Positions 18,643-28,922 are shown, numbered from the stretch's first letter. The stretch is 64,000 nt of DNA from Pseudomonas sp. GM79 (GCF_000282495.1 NZ_AKJE01000025.1:146500-210499); one strand, 5' to 3'. Translations and numbers: made by a program. The notes: generated by a model from the sequence alone, not told the origin.

Positions 18643-18747
18643 TGTGGGAGCGGGCTTGCTCGCGAAAGTGGACCGACATTCAACATCGATGTCGAATGTC
18701 AGGCCCTCTTCGCGAGCAAGTCGGATCGCCGCACCGCCGCTCCCACA
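18643..18747. repeat. REPIN with an enlarged right arm
   Basis: The left arm is normal. The right arm reads CGCGAGCAAG, then about 16 extra bases (TCGGATCGCCGCACCG), then CCGCTCCCACA. The remaining roughly 125 bases before the next gene show nothing definite. Confidence 0.85.
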
Positions 18748-18872
18748 TTGGATTTGTGGTGCAGATGCAATCTGCTCTCACACTGGACTCCGGGTATCTG
18801 CTCACTAGACTGAGCGTTGACGCTGTATCGCCCGGATTTGCCCCACCGCGGGGCTGCTTAGGGATATCGACC

Positions 18873-21800
18873 ATGCAATGGATGTTCATGCTGATTGGGC
18901 TGCTGCTGGGCTGGCTACTCGACGAGTCGTTCAGCGATGCGCTGTTGGGCGCTCTGCTCGGGCTGGGTATTGGCCAGGCCATCCGCATCGGCCGCTTGAG
19001 TACTCAAGGCGCCGAGCAGCGACGCTTGCTCGATCAGGCGCAGGTTGCGCTGCATGCGGTCGAGCAGCGACTGGCATTGCTGGAAGTGTCGGGCGTCAAA
19101 ACACCTGAAGCCAGTCAACCTGCGGCTAGCGAGCCGGTTCCATCCCCTGAAATTATTCTCGAGCAAGCCCCTGTCGCATCCCCGGAGCTGATCTGGGAGC
19201 TGCCGCCTGAACTCGAACCCATCACAGCGGCCGCGGCCGAAGCCAGTCGTCCGCAGACAGATGCCTGGAAACCCGAACCGGTTGCCCGCGAACCACAACA
19301 ACCGGCGGCGCCTCGCGGTCCGAACTTCATCGAGCGCGCCATCAGCGGCGCGCGCAACTGGTTGTTCGGCGGTAATACCGTGTTGCGAGTTGGCGTGGTG
19401 CTGTTGTTCCTCGGCCTGGCCTTCCTGTTGCGCTATGCCACCGAAGGCATGGTGGTGCCGGTCGAGTTGCGTTATGCCGGTGTCGCGGCGGCGGCCTTGG
19501 GCTTGCTCGCGCTGGGCTGGTTGCTGCGTCTGCGCAACAGCAATTACGCGTTGATGCTGCAAGGCACCGGGATCGCGGTGTTGTACCTGACCGTATTTGC
19601 CGCGATGCGTCTGCATCCGTTGCTCGACCCCACGGCTGCACTGGGGCTGCTGGTGGTGGTGACGGTGTTCTCGGCGATTCTCGCCATTACCCAAAACGCC
19701 TTGGGCCTGGCTGCCGCTGCTGCCCTGGGTGGTTTCGCCGCGCCGATCCTGACCTCCACCGGCGCCGGCAACCATGTCGCGCTGTTCAGCTACTTCGCCT
19801 TGCTCAATGCCGGCATCCTCGCCATCGCGTGGTTCAAGGCCTGGCGGCTGCTTAACCTGATCGGTTTTGTCGGCACCTTCGGCATCGGGTTGGCCTGGGG
19901 CCTGCGCTCCTACAAGCCTGAACTGCTGTGGAGCACCGAGCCATTCCTGATCCTGTTTTTCCTGATGTACCTGGCCATCGGCCTGTTGTTCGCCCGGCGC
20001 AAACTGCTGGAAATGAGCGATGCGCCCGAGGACGACAGCCGCGATGCACTGCTGCACTGGTCGGCGCGCAAGGGCGATTACGTTGACGGCACGATGCTGT
20101 TCGCCCCTCCGCTGGTGGGCTTCGGTTTGCAGTTCGCGCTGGTGGAGCATCTGGAATTTGCCGCCGCCTTCAGCGCCTTGGCACTGGGCATGATTTACAT
20201 GGGGCTGGCACGGTTGCTGATGGGCGGTCGAGCGCTGTTGTTGGCGGAAACCTGTCTGGCACTTGGTGTGATCTTCGCCAGCCTGGCAATTCCGCTGGGG
20301 CTCGACGCGCGTTGGACCGCGGCCGCCTGGGCGGTGGAAGGCGCGGGGATTTTCTGGCTCGGCCTGCGTCAACAACGACCGCTGGCGCGAGCCTTTGCCT
20401 TGCTGCTGCAGCTGGGCTCGGCACTGGCCTTTCTCAGTGAGCTGCGGACCGGTGAGAGCAGCCTGCTCGATGGCGCACCGCTGGGAGCGTTGATGCTCGG
20501 TGTGGCGCTGCTGTTCAGCTTCTACCAATTACGCAAAGCGTTGCCCGAGCAGGCGTCGCAGTGGGAGCGCCAAGCGCTACCGGTGCTGGCCTGTCTGGGG
20601 TTGACGTTCCTCTATCTGCTGGCGCCGCTGTTCTTCTTCACTCATGGCACGGCGATCAGTTGGGCGCTGGCCGGGTTGGCGACGCTGCTCGTCGGCCTGC
20701 GCCTGCAATCGCGAACCTTCCTGTTCACCGCGTTCGCCGTGCAACTGCTCGGTGGTGCGTTGTTCCTGTTGCGGCTGCAAGGGGCGGGTGGTGAGTCGGC
20801 TGCGGTGTTCAGCGCCGGTTGGAGCGGTTTGCTCAGCGCGTCCCTGATCGGGCTGGCATTGATCGCCGGGATGTTGCTGGCGGCCCGCGACGAAATGGTG
20901 CGCAAGGACGTGCGCTTGCTGCGCGGTTTGTCAGTGGTGTTGCTGGCCGGCCTGGTGCTGATCAACCTCGCGGTATTGTTCGTGTTGCCGTGGCAAACCG
21001 CGAGTGCGGTGTGGGCCGCCAGTGGTTTGTTCATCATCTGGTTGAGCCTGTACCTGAAGCAGCGCGTGAGTTTTGTCTTTGGTCTGCTGTTGCAGGTGAT
21101 CGGCGGCGCGGCGTTCCTGTTCGCCGGGCCAGACCTGCTCGGCCCGCTGCTCAGCGAAGGGTTGCGACCGCTGGCGCATAGCGGTTTCTGGACGCCGCTG
21201 GTGCTGGGGCTGGCCGCCTTCGTCGGGGCCTGGCGTTTGCAGCTCGGCAATCATGCCTCGGCCTTCGATGGGTTGAGCCTGCAGCGCTTGTCCGAAGTGT
21301 TGCTGGTGTGGGGCGCGGGTTGGTGGGCGCTGGCGTGGGTCAGCGAAGTGCTGCGCTTTGCGCCGTCGAACCTGCAAGCCACTTTGTTGCTGGCCGTCGC
21401 CGCCGTGAGTGTCGCGCTGTGGACGGTATTGGCGCTGCGCCTGAAGTGGTCGTCGCTGGGCTGGCTCTGCACCTTGCTGATTCCCGCTGCCGGTATGGTG
21501 CTGCTCGCGGCCTGGCATTCGCGTTATCACCCGGCCGCCAACGTCGGCTGGCTGGTTTGGGTTGCGGTGTTCGTCGTGCATTTCATCTCCCTGCGGCGTC
21601 TGGCGCCGACGTTGCCCGCAACAGCCCTGAGCGCCGCCCATGTGCTCGGCTGCTGGTTGTTGATCGGCGTGTTGGCCCTGGAGCTGCGTTACGGTCTGCT
21701 GCTGTTGTCGGAGCAGTACAACGCCTGGCGCTGGTTGGGCTGGGCGATTCTGCCGAGCCTGTATCTGGTGCTGATAGCTGCACCGCGTGCATGGCCATGG

Positions 21801-22457
21801 CCGGTGTCGGCTTATCCCCGTGAGTACCGGGTCTATGCCGCTGCGCCGTTGGCACTGTTGATGCTCGGCTGGTTCTGGTTGGCGAACATCGCCAGTGACG
21901 GCACCGCCGAGCCGCTGCCCTATGTGCCACTGATTAACCCGCTGGAGCTGGGTCTGTTGTTTGCCCTGTTCGGCGTTTACGTCTGGTCTCGCAGTGCCGT
22001 GACGCAACTGGCGATTCGCAAGGAGTACGCCGATAACGCCACGCAAGTGATCGCCGGGGTTTCGCTGTTCGTCTTCTTCACTGCGCTGGTGATGCGCGCG
22101 GCTCACCATTGGGGTGGCGTGCCGTACGCGCTGGATCTGCTGCTTGGGTCGATGTTGGTGCAGGCCGGCCTGTCCATCGTCTGGACCCTGATGGCGCTGA
22201 GTCTGATGATCGGTGGGCATCTGCGTCATCGCCGCGAAGTCTGGCTGATCGGCGCGGCGCTGATCGCGCTGGTGGTCGCCAAGCTGTTCTTCGTTGAATT
22301 GAGTAACCGTGGCGGGCTCGCGCGGATCGTGTCGTTTATCGGCGTTGGCGTGTTGCTGTTGGTGGTGGGCTATTTCGCTCCATTGCCACCCAAGCGTGCC
22401 GAGGCTGTGCCGGATGTTGAAAAACCGGCCCCTGAAACCGAAGGAGTGTCGTCTTGA
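18873..22457 (+). CDS. Very large DUF2339 multi-pass membrane protein
   Basis: 1194 residues. A short N-terminal membrane segment (MQWMFMLIGLLLGWLLDESF) is followed by a coiled coil (QRRLLDQAQVALHAVEQRLALLE) and a Pro/Glu/Ala-rich linker to about residue 155. A long series of hydrophobic helices then runs to the C-terminus, roughly 30 by eye. This matches DUF2339, whose function is unknown. The ATG at 18873 has AGGGA eight bases upstream; the frame is open to 18642, but that part is REP sequence. It overlaps the DUF3999 gene by four bases, so the two are co-translated. Confidence 0.88.
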   Translation: MQWMFMLIGLLLGWLLDESFSDALLGALLGLGIGQAIRIGRLSTQGAEQRRLLDQAQVALHAVEQRLALLEVSGVKTPEASQPAASEPVPSPEIILEQAPVASPELIWELPPELEPITAAAAEASRPQTDAWKPEPVAREPQQPAAPRGPNFIERAISGARNWLFGGNTVLRVGVVLLFLGLAFLLRYATEGMVVPVELRYAGVAAAALGLLALGWLLRLRNSNYALMLQGTGIAVLYLTVFAAMRLHPLLDPTAALGLLVVVTVFSAILAITQNALGLAAAAALGGFAAPILTSTGAGNHVALFSYFALLNAGILAIAWFKAWRLLNLIGFVGTFGIGLAWGLRSYKPELLWSTEPFLILFFLMYLAIGLLFARRKLLEMSDAPEDDSRDALLHWSARKGDYVDGTMLFAPPLVGFGLQFALVEHLEFAAAFSALALGMIYMGLARLLMGGRALLLAETCLALGVIFASLAIPLGLDARWTAAAWAVEGAGIFWLGLRQQRPLARAFALLLQLGSALAFLSELRTGESSLLDGAPLGALMLGVALLFSFYQLRKALPEQASQWERQALPVLACLGLTFLYLLAPLFFFTHGTAISWALAGLATLLVGLRLQSRTFLFTAFAVQLLGGALFLLRLQGAGGESAAVFSAGWSGLLSASLIGLALIAGMLLAARDEMVRKDVRLLRGLSVVLLAGLVLINLAVLFVLPWQTASAVWAASGLFIIWLSLYLKQRVSFVFGLLLQVIGGAAFLFAGPDLLGPLLSEGLRPLAHSGFWTPLVLGLAAFVGAWRLQLGNHASAFDGLSLQRLSEVLLVWGAGWWALAWVSEVLRFAPSNLQATLLLAVAAVSVALWTVLALRLKWSSLGWLCTLLIPAAGMVLLAAWHSRYHPAANVGWLVWVAVFVVHFISLRRLAPTLPATALSAAHVLGCWLLIGVLALELRYGLLLLSEQYNAWRWLGWAILPSLYLVLIAAPRAWPWPVSAYPREYRVYAAAPLALLMLGWFWLANIASDGTAEPLPYVPLINPLELGLLFALFGVYVWSRSAVTQLAIRKEYADNATQVIAGVSLFVFFTALVMRAAHHWGGVPYALDLLLGSMLVQAGLSIVWTLMALSLMIGGHLRHRREVWLIGAALIALVVAKLFFVELSNRGGLARIVSFIGVGVLLLVVGYFAPLPPKRAEAVPDVEKPAPETEGVSS

Positions 22458-23821
22458 GTCAGAAGCTGAACCTGGGCTGGTGGGGTGCTGTTGTACTGGG
22501 CGTGACACTGTCGGCCGGCGCGCAGGAAAAACCGGCGGACTTTGCCGCGCAGGTGCCGCTGTCGGTGAGTGGCGAAGGCCCGTGGTATCGCCTGGAATTA
22601 CCCTTGGGCGTGCAATTGAAGGCGCGACAAACCGATCTCAGCGATCTACGCGTGTTCAACGCCGCCGGTGAGCCTCAGGCTTATGCGCTGGCCCGGGAAC
22701 CCGCGCAGACCCGCGAAAACCGTATGCTTCACGACGTGAAGTGGTTCCCGTTGTACAACTCGGCGGATGCCACCGAACGCGCGCCGAGTGTGCGCGTGCA
22801 ATCGAACACCAACGGCACGTTGATCGAAGTGCAGCCGTCCAGCCAGTTGGAGGCGGGCGAAGAAGAGCTGCGCGGCTGGCTACTCGATGCCAGCCGCATC
22901 AAGGCGCCGTTACAGCAATTGATCCTCGATTGGACCAGCGATCGCGACGGCTTCCAGCGTTTCAGCATTGAAGCCAGCGACGATTTGCAGCATTGGCAGT
23001 CGTGGGGCGAAGGGCAGGTGGCCCGCCTGACGTTTGCCGACGAACGGGTTGAACAACATGAGGTCGGCCTGCCGGGGCAATCAGCGCGCTATCTGCGTTT
23101 GCTGTGGAGCTCACCGCAATCGGCGCCAGCGCTGACTTCGGCGCAACTGGAAAGCACCAACCCTCGCACCTTGCCGCTGCCGTTGGTCTGGTCGCAACCG
23201 TTGGCTGGCACCCGCGTGAAGGCCGGTGAGTACATCTGGCAATTGCCGATGGGGTTGAATGTCCAGCGCTTGCAGATCGAGCTGAATCAGCCCAACAGCC
23301 TGGCGCCGGTGACGTTGTCGGGTCGCCGGGAAACCAGCCTGCCGTGGCAAACGCTGACCAGCGGTTTGCTCTACCGCTTGACCCAGAATGGCCAGGACGT
23401 GGTGCAGAACGAATTGCAGCTGCCGGGCCAGACCGTGCAGCAATTGAAGCTGACGGTGGATGAGCGCGGCGGTGGCCTGGGCGCCGAAGCGCCGACCGTG
23501 CGGTTTGCCGTGCGCTCCACGCAACTGGTGTTCCTGGCGCGCGGTGCCGGGCCTTATACGCTGGCGTTGGGGAGTGCGACGGTGAAGGCGGCGAGCTTGC
23601 CGTTGTCGACGCTGATTCCCGATTACAGCGCTGCGAAGCTGGCGGCGTTGGGCAAGGCGACCGTGGAGGGTGGGGTTGTGGTGACTCCGGCGGCGACCGT
23701 GCCTGCGGTGGCGGACACGAACTGGAAGAAGTTCGGGCTGTGGGCGGTGCTGTTGCTCAGTGTGCTGTTTCTGGGGGCCATGGCGTTCAGCTTGCTGCGC
23801 AAGCCTGCTGCTAAGTCCTGA
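22454..23821 (+). CDS. DUF3999 periplasmic protein with C-terminal membrane anchor
   Basis: 455 residues. It has a signal peptide (about residues 1-24, WWGAVVLGVTLSAGA) and then a long beta-rich region (LELPLGVQLKARQTDLSDLRVFN, WLLDASRIKAPLQQLILDW, YLRLLWSS). A C-terminal membrane helix ends in basic residues (KKFGLWAVLLLSVLFLGAMAFSLLRKP). The start is TTG, with AAGGAG at the right distance; the TTG overlaps the DUF2339 stop (TTGA). The tight coupling implies that the two act together in the envelope. Function is unknown. Confidence 0.88.
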   Translation: MSQKLNLGWWGAVVLGVTLSAGAQEKPADFAAQVPLSVSGEGPWYRLELPLGVQLKARQTDLSDLRVFNAAGEPQAYALAREPAQTRENRMLHDVKWFPLYNSADATERAPSVRVQSNTNGTLIEVQPSSQLEAGEEELRGWLLDASRIKAPLQQLILDWTSDRDGFQRFSIEASDDLQHWQSWGEGQVARLTFADERVEQHEVGLPGQSARYLRLLWSSPQSAPALTSAQLESTNPRTLPLPLVWSQPLAGTRVKAGEYIWQLPMGLNVQRLQIELNQPNSLAPVTLSGRRETSLPWQTLTSGLLYRLTQNGQDVVQNELQLPGQTVQQLKLTVDERGGGLGAEAPTVRFAVRSTQLVFLARGAGPYTLALGSATVKAASLPLSTLIPDYSAAKLAALGKATVEGGVVVTPAATVPAVADTNWKKFGLWAVLLLSVLFLGAMAFSLLRKPAAKS

Positions 23822-23843
23822 GGATGGCTGGTGCTATGCGCCA

Positions 23844-23936
23844 TTCGCGAGCAAGCCCGCTCCCACACTGGATCTCGGTCGTACACAAATGTTGTGCACG
23901 CTGAAGATCTACTGTGGGAGCGGGCTTGCCCGCGAA
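23844..23936. repeat. Two facing REP sequences before fbp
   Basis: A reverse REP at 23844-23867 and a forward REP at 23913-23936. The rest of the 303-base gap up to fbp shows no clear promoter. Confidence 0.87.
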
Positions 23937-24124
23937 AGCGGTCTATCAGCCACAAAAAAACCTCAATCTGCCACTGATCCACAAGCCACATCGACCCCAT
24001 TTCGAACTACGCTCAACCCCGCACATGAACTCTATTGGGTGTATCACGTCTGATAGGAGGAAATGCGCCCCGACTCGCGTTAAACTGCGCGGGTTTTTAG
24101 CCCCCCATTCCACCGGAGCCTTCC

Positions 24125-25135
24125 ATGTCCCGCGTTACCTTGAGTCGCTATTTGATTGAGCAGACCCGTAGCAACAACACTCCTGCCGATCTGCGCTTCC
24201 TGATCGAAGTGGTGGCGCGTGCCTGCAAGGAAATCAACCACGCCGTCTCCAAAGGCGCCCTGGGTGGCGTCCTGGGCAGCATGGGCACTGAAAACGTCCA
24301 GGGCGAAGTGCAGAAGAAACTCGACGTGATCTCCAACGAAATCCTGCTCGAAGCCAACGAGTGGGGCGGTCACCTGGCCGGCATGGCGTCCGAAGAAATG
24401 GACAATGCCTACCAGATCCCGGGCAAATACCCGAAAGGCGCGTACCTGCTGGTATTTGACCCACTGGACGGTTCGTCGAACATCGACATCAACGCGCCGG
24501 TCGGCACCATCTTCTCGGTACTGCGTTGCCCGAACGAATACCTGAGCCAGAACGAGCCCTTGAATGAAAAGGCTTTCCTGCAGCCAGGTACCCAGCAAGT
24601 GGCCGCCGGTTATGCCATCTATGGTCCGCAGACCATGTTGATCCTGACCCTGGGCGACGGTGTGAAAGGCTTCACCCTGGACCGCGAAATGGGCAGCTTC
24701 GTGCTGACCCATGAAGACATCAAGATCCCGGAGTCCACTCAGGAGTTCGCGATCAACGCGTCCAACCAGCGGCACTGGGAAGCTCCGGTACAACGCTACG
24801 TCAGCGAATTGCTGGCTGGCGAAGAAGGCCCGTTGAAAAAGAACTACAACATGCGCTGGGTCGCGGCGATGGTCGCGGACGTACACCGCATCCTGAACCG
24901 CGGCGGTCTGTTCATGTACCCACGCGACAGCCGCGAGCCGTCGAAGCCGGGCAAACTGCGCCTGATGTACGAAGCCAACCCAATGTCGTTCCTGGTGGAA
25001 CAAGCCGGTGGCGCATCCACTGACGGCCACCAGCGCATCCTCGACATCCAGCCGGAAGGCCTGCACCAGCGTGTTGCGGTGTTCCTCGGTTCGAAAGAAG
25101 AAGTTGCCCGCGTCACGGCTTACCACAAGGAATAA
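24125..25135 (+). CDS. fbp: Fructose-1,6-bisphosphatase class I
   Basis: 336 residues, the Mg2+-dependent gluconeogenic enzyme that removes the 1-phosphate of fructose-1,6-bisphosphate. Visible signatures are the metal-binding [22 protein letters not shown] and the sugar-phosphate site [20 protein letters not shown]. Length is normal. The DUF924 gene begins three bases after the stop, so the two form an operon. A GGAGCCTTCC stretch serves as the ribosome-binding site. Confidence 0.97.
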   Translation: MSRVTLSRYLIEQTRSNNTPADLRFLIEVVARACKEINHAVSKGALGGVLGSMGTENVQGEVQKKLDVISNEILLEANEWGGHLAGMASEEMDNAYQIPGKYPKGAYLLVFDPLDGSSNIDINAPVGTIFSVLRCPNEYLSQNEPLNEKAFLQPGTQQVAAGYAIYGPQTMLILTLGDGVKGFTLDREMGSFVLTHEDIKIPESTQEFAINASNQRHWEAPVQRYVSELLAGEEGPLKKNYNMRWVAAMVADVHRILNRGGLFMYPRDSREPSKPGKLRLMYEANPMSFLVEQAGGASTDGHQRILDIQPEGLHQRVAVFLGSKEEVARVTAYHKE

Positions 25136-25138
25136 ACC

Positions 25139-25741
25139 ATGACTGCGCCCTGGCAGCCGTTACTCGAATGGTGGTTTGGATCTTTCGAATCACCCAACGA
25201 AATAGCGGCTGACAAGGGCAAGTTATGGTTCGGCAAGCGCGACAGCCAGGACCTCGAAGCGCGCACGCGTTTCGGGGACCTGGTCGAGCAGGCACTGGCC
25301 GGCGGTTTGACCGAATGGGTGCAACACCCTGAAGGTTGGCTGGCCTTGGTGCTGCTACTCGATCAACTTCCGCGAATGATCTTTCGCGATACCCCCAAAT
25401 CCTTTTCAGGCGATCTCAGGGCTCAGGCACTGGTAGCGCAAGGCATTGCTGCGGATTTTGATCGGCAACTGCGGCCGATCCAGCGGGTGTTTATCTATCT
25501 GGTGTTTGAGCACTGCGAAAACCTGGCGGTGCAGAACGAAGCGGTTTCGCGGTTTCTTGATCTGGTTGAACAGCAACCGGAGGCGGATCGGGCGGTGTTT
25601 GCCGACAACCTGGATTATGCCGAGCGGCATCAGAAGATCATTGCGCGATTTGGACGGTTTCCCCATCGCAATGCGGTGTTGGGGCGTGAGTCTACGGCTG
25701 AGGAAGTTGAGTTTCTTTCGAAGCCTGGGTCTCGGTTTTAG
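25139..25741 (+). CDS. DUF924-family protein
   Basis: 200 residues, predicted all-helical and related to the TPR-like DUF924 fold. Typical segments are LEWWFGSFESPNE ... KGKLWFGKRDSQDLEARTRFGDLV, LALVLLLDQLPRMIFRDTPKSF, and the repeated HCENLAVQNEAVSRF / FGRFPHRNAVLGRESTAEE. There is no signal peptide, so it is cytoplasmic. It is co-transcribed with fbp at a three-base gap. Molecular function is unknown. Confidence 0.9.
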   Translation: MTAPWQPLLEWWFGSFESPNEIAADKGKLWFGKRDSQDLEARTRFGDLVEQALAGGLTEWVQHPEGWLALVLLLDQLPRMIFRDTPKSFSGDLRAQALVAQGIAADFDRQLRPIQRVFIYLVFEHCENLAVQNEAVSRFLDLVEQQPEADRAVFADNLDYAERHQKIIARFGRFPHRNAVLGRESTAEEVEFLSKPGSRF

Positions 25742-25765
25742 ATTTTCGTTGCAGATGATGCCGCC

Positions 25766-25858
25766 TTCGCGAGCAAGCCCGCTCCCACATTGAGTTTTCA
25801 GCGAACACAGATTTTGTGTACGACCGAGATCAAATGTGGGAGCGGGCTTGCTCGCGAA
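25766..25858. repeat. Two facing REP sequences
   Basis: A reverse REP at 25766-25789 and a forward REP at 25835-25858, between the convergent ends of the DUF924 gene and the chemoreceptor gene. Confidence 0.88.
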
Positions 25859-25874
25859 GAGGCCCGCAAAAGCA

Positions 25875-27755
25875 CTAGATCCTGAAACTGCCCACCAACT
25901 GCTTCAACCGCGCCGCCTGCTGCTCAAGGTCAGCGCACGCACGCAACGTCGACTGCAAGTTCTCCACACCTTCCTGGTTCAGCGTGTTGATCTCGGTGAT
26001 GTCGACGTTGATCGACTCCACCACAGCGGTCTGCTCCTCAGTCGCGGTCGCCACGGACTGGTTCATCCCGTCGATCTCACCGATGCGCTGCGTCACGCTG
26101 CCCAGGCGCTCACCGGCCTGGTTGGCGATGCCGACGCTGCTTTCGCTCTGGCGCTGGCTGTCGGTCATGGTGCTGACCGCTTCCCGGGCGCCGACTTGCA
26201 GTTCTTCGATCATCTTCTGCACTTGCTGCGCCGAATCCTGAGTGCGGTGGGCGAGGTTGCGCACCTCATCTGCGACCACGGCAAAACCACGGCCGGCTTC
26301 ACCGGCACGGGCTGCTTCGATGGCTGCGTTGAGCGCCAGCAGGTTGGTTTGCTGCGAGATGCTGGTGATCACTTCCAGAATCTGACCGATGTTCACCGTG
26401 TTGCTGTTCAGGGTTTCGATGTTGCCGCAGGAATCGCTGATCTTCGCCGACAGCTGCTGCATGGCGGCGATGGTTTTATCCACCACTTGCTGACCGTCTT
26501 CGGCCAAGGCACGGGCGTCGCTCGAGTGTTGCGAGGCGAGGGCGGCGTTCTGGGCGATTTCCTGGGCAGCGGCACCCAATTCGTTGATGGCTGCCGCCAC
26601 GCTGCTGGTGCGTGAGGCTTGCTGATCGGAGTTGAACATCGACGAGTTGGAGGCCGCGACGACTCGCAAGGCGACTTCGTTGACCTGGCCGGTGGCCGAG
26701 GACACTTCGCGGATCGAGGTATGAATACGTTCCACAAAACGGTTGAACGAAGTGCCCAGCGCACCGAACTCATCCTGGCCGTGAATGGTCAGGCGTTTGG
26801 TCAGGTCGCCTTCGCCTTCGGCGATGTCATGCATGGCGCGGCCCATGGTCAGCAGCGGTTGCATCAGCACGCGGATCAACATGCTCAGTAGCGCGATGAT
26901 GATCACCACGGCGATGATCATGGCGATGATCGCCGAGGTGCGGAATTCGCTGAGCATCGAGAACGCAGTGTCTTTGTCCAGCACCAGCGCCACGTACCAG
27001 TCTGCAGACGGCACGCCGTTGACGTGAGTGAAGGAGATGAACTGGGTTTTGCCGTCCAGTTCGACTTCCTTCAGGCCCGGGCTGATTTTCGGCGCCCCGT
27101 TGGGGTACGCGTCAGCCAGGTTCTTGAGCACTAGTTTGCTGTCCGGGTGGATCAGGATCTTGCCGTCGGCGCTGACGATAAACGCATGGCCATGACCGCC
27201 GAAGTTCAGCGAGTTGATGATCGCGCTGACGCTGGACAGATCAATGTCTGCACCGGCGACGCCAATCATTTGATTCTGGTGCTTCACCGGCGTGGCAACG
27301 GTAATCACCAGTTTGCCCGACGATGCCGCAATGTAGGGTTCGGTGACGATGGTCTGTTGCGCGTTGTTGGCCGCCTTGTACCAGCCACGAGCGCGCGGGT
27401 CATAGTCCGCAGCGCGATTGCCGGCCGGGACCGAGAACATCACGCCATCGGTGCCGCCGAAGTAGCTCAGCTGGAAGTTGCTGGTATAGGCCGGCAGATC
27501 GATGGCGCGCTTGAGATTGGCCAGGGCGCTGCCGTCCACGGCGATTTGCTGGGACAGCGATTGCAGCAATTGAATGCGGCTTTCCAGCCAGGTCTGAATG
27601 TTGCTGGTGGTCAGGCTGCCGAGTTCCTGCATCGAGGACTCGGTATTGCTGCGCAGAGTCTGCCGCTGGCGGTAATCGTTGAACAGGATGAAACAGACGA
27701 ATGCAACGGCCACCACAAGGGCGGCGGCCAACAGGATTTTGTGGCTGAACTTCAT
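25875..27755 (-). CDS. Methyl-accepting chemotaxis protein with amino-acid-type dCache domain
   Basis: 626 residues. Membrane helix 1 is about residues 7-25, a periplasmic dCache_1 domain follows to about 275, then helix 2, a HAMP domain and a signalling domain with the hairpin tip around [39 protein letters not shown]. In the ligand pocket, Y118, R123, W125, Y126, Y141 and D170 have exactly the spacing of the residues that bind the amino group and carboxylate in PctA-type amino-acid receptors. An amino-acid attractant receptor is inferred. ATG starts at 27767 and 27755 are both possible; I chose 27755, where the membrane helix begins. Confidence 0.92.
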   Translation of the reverse strand: MKFSHKILLAAALVVAVAFVCFILFNDYRQRQTLRSNTESSMQELGSLTTSNIQTWLESRIQLLQSLSQQIAVDGSALANLKRAIDLPAYTSNFQLSYFGGTDGVMFSVPAGNRAADYDPRARGWYKAANNAQQTIVTEPYIAASSGKLVITVATPVKHQNQMIGVAGADIDLSSVSAIINSLNFGGHGHAFIVSADGKILIHPDSKLVLKNLADAYPNGAPKISPGLKEVELDGKTQFISFTHVNGVPSADWYVALVLDKDTAFSMLSEFRTSAIIAMIIAVVIIIALLSMLIRVLMQPLLTMGRAMHDIAEGEGDLTKRLTIHGQDEFGALGTSFNRFVERIHTSIREVSSATGQVNEVALRVVAASNSSMFNSDQQASRTSSVAAAINELGAAAQEIAQNAALASQHSSDARALAEDGQQVVDKTIAAMQQLSAKISDSCGNIETLNSNTVNIGQILEVITSISQQTNLLALNAAIEAARAGEAGRGFAVVADEVRNLAHRTQDSAQQVQKMIEELQVGAREAVSTMTDSQRQSESSVGIANQAGERLGSVTQRIGEIDGMNQSVATATEEQTAVVESINVDITEINTLNQEGVENLQSTLRACADLEQQAARLKQLVGSFRI

Positions 27756-28046
27756 GTTTCTGGTCATTAAATGAGCTACCGCGAAGGGCTGGTCAACAAG
27801 GGGTGTCAATTTGCCACAGTGGAAGGCTTTACACTGCTTCTATGTCGACTGGCCGGCGCCAAAGATTAGGCGGCCTGCAGGAAAACCGACGAAATACTCA
27901 ACGGCGCGAAAAAGTGGCTGATTTATCGTAAAGGGCAGACGGATGGCCGAACAAATAGCCGCAGGGTCAGGGAACCAGACAAGGGTTTTCTCTTCTAAGC
28001 TTCAGCTTGGCAGCCATGCCATTCCCTACGCCCCAGGAGTTACACC

Positions 28047-28301
28047 ATGTCGCTGCGATCTATCGCCTTGCTCTCGTTCTGCGTGTTGTTGGCAGCGTGC
28101 GGCAAGATCAATCAGGAAAATTATTCGAAGCTGTCGACCGGCATGCCCAAGGCCGAGGTTGAAACCTTGCTGGGCAAACCTGCCGATTGCTCCGGCGCAC
28201 TCGGCATGTCCAGTTGCACCTGGGGTGACAAAAACAGCTTTATCAGCGTGCAGTATGCCGGTGACAAAGTGCTGATGTTTTCTGGCCAAGGCCTGAAGTA
28301 A
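28047..28301 (+). CDS. Small BamE-like lipoprotein
   Basis: 84 residues with a lipoprotein signal (SFCVLLAAC, lipid-modified cysteine at residue 18). A short domain follows with YSKLSTGMPKAEVETLLGKPADC ... SCTWGD, the fold pattern seen in BamE/SmpA-like proteins. Two cysteines (about 49 and 58) could form a disulfide. Lys-19-type residues after the cysteine favour the outer membrane, but this is inference. Function is unknown. The Blc-like lipocalin gene follows 33 bases later and is probably co-transcribed. Confidence 0.85.
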   Translation: MSLRSIALLSFCVLLAACGKINQENYSKLSTGMPKAEVETLLGKPADCSGALGMSSCTWGDKNSFISVQYAGDKVLMFSGQGLK

Positions 28302-28334
28302 ACCGGGGCTATTCGCCCACGGGAGAAAAAAATA

Positions 28335-28904
28335 ATGAAGCGGTTACTGATCGTACTTTTTGCCGGCCTGGTATTGGCCGGCTGCGCCACTTCTGGCGTA
28401 GATCCGTTGGCACCCAAGACTGTCAACACGGTCAACCTCAAGCGCTACCAGGGAACCTGGTACGAACTGGCGCGTCTGCCGGTGTATTTTCAGCGCAACT
28501 GCGCACAATCCGAGGCCCATTACAGTCTCAAGCCTGAAGGTGACATGGCGGTGCTGAACCGCTGCCTGACGTCGGACTGGCAATGGGAAGAGGCCAAAGG
28601 CACGGCTTATCCACAGGTACCCGGCAAGGCCGACAAGCTGTGGGTCGAGTTCGATACCTGGTTCTCGCGACTGATCCCGGGTGTGGCGAAGGGAGAGTAC
28701 TGGGTGTTGTACGTCAGCGATGATTACAAGACCGCGATTGTCGGCGACCCGAGCCGCCGTCACCTCTGGCTGCTGTCGCGCACCCCGACGGTCAATGGTG
28801 TCGTGCGCGAAGAACTGCTGAGCAAGGCGCGTCAGCAGGGTTATGACACGACGCGACTGATCTGGCGCGCATCGGATAGCAAGATGGCCAAGACTTCGAA
28901 CTAA
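28335..28904 (+). CDS. blc: Outer-membrane lipoprotein, Blc-type lipocalin
   Basis: 189 residues with lipobox VLAGC (cysteine 17). A bacterial lipocalin follows: KRYQGTWYELARLPVYFQRNC holds the GxWYE signature, then a beta-barrel pattern and the second signature YKTAIVGDPSRRHLWLLSRTP. Family members bind lysophospholipids or other lipids and are linked to envelope stress. The ribosome-binding sequence GGGAGAAAAAAATA lies before the ATG. A REPIN follows. Confidence 0.92.
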   Translation: MKRLLIVLFAGLVLAGCATSGVDPLAPKTVNTVNLKRYQGTWYELARLPVYFQRNCAQSEAHYSLKPEGDMAVLNRCLTSDWQWEEAKGTAYPQVPGKADKLWVEFDTWFSRLIPGVAKGEYWVLYVSDDYKTAIVGDPSRRHLWLLSRTPTVNGVVREELLSKARQQGYDTTRLIWRASDSKMAKTSN

Positions 28905-28922
28905 CTGTTACCGGCGATCTAA

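Noticed and set aside
18642..18872. An extended N-terminus for the DUF2339 protein
   Set aside because: The extra 77 codons translate REP repeat DNA. The ATG at 18873 has a good ribosome-binding site.
24063..24083. A six-codon ORF (MRPDSR) after a strong TAGGAGG, upstream of fbp
   Set aside because: The spacing between AGGAGG and ATG is only two bases, too short for normal initiation, and there is no attenuator-like structure behind it.
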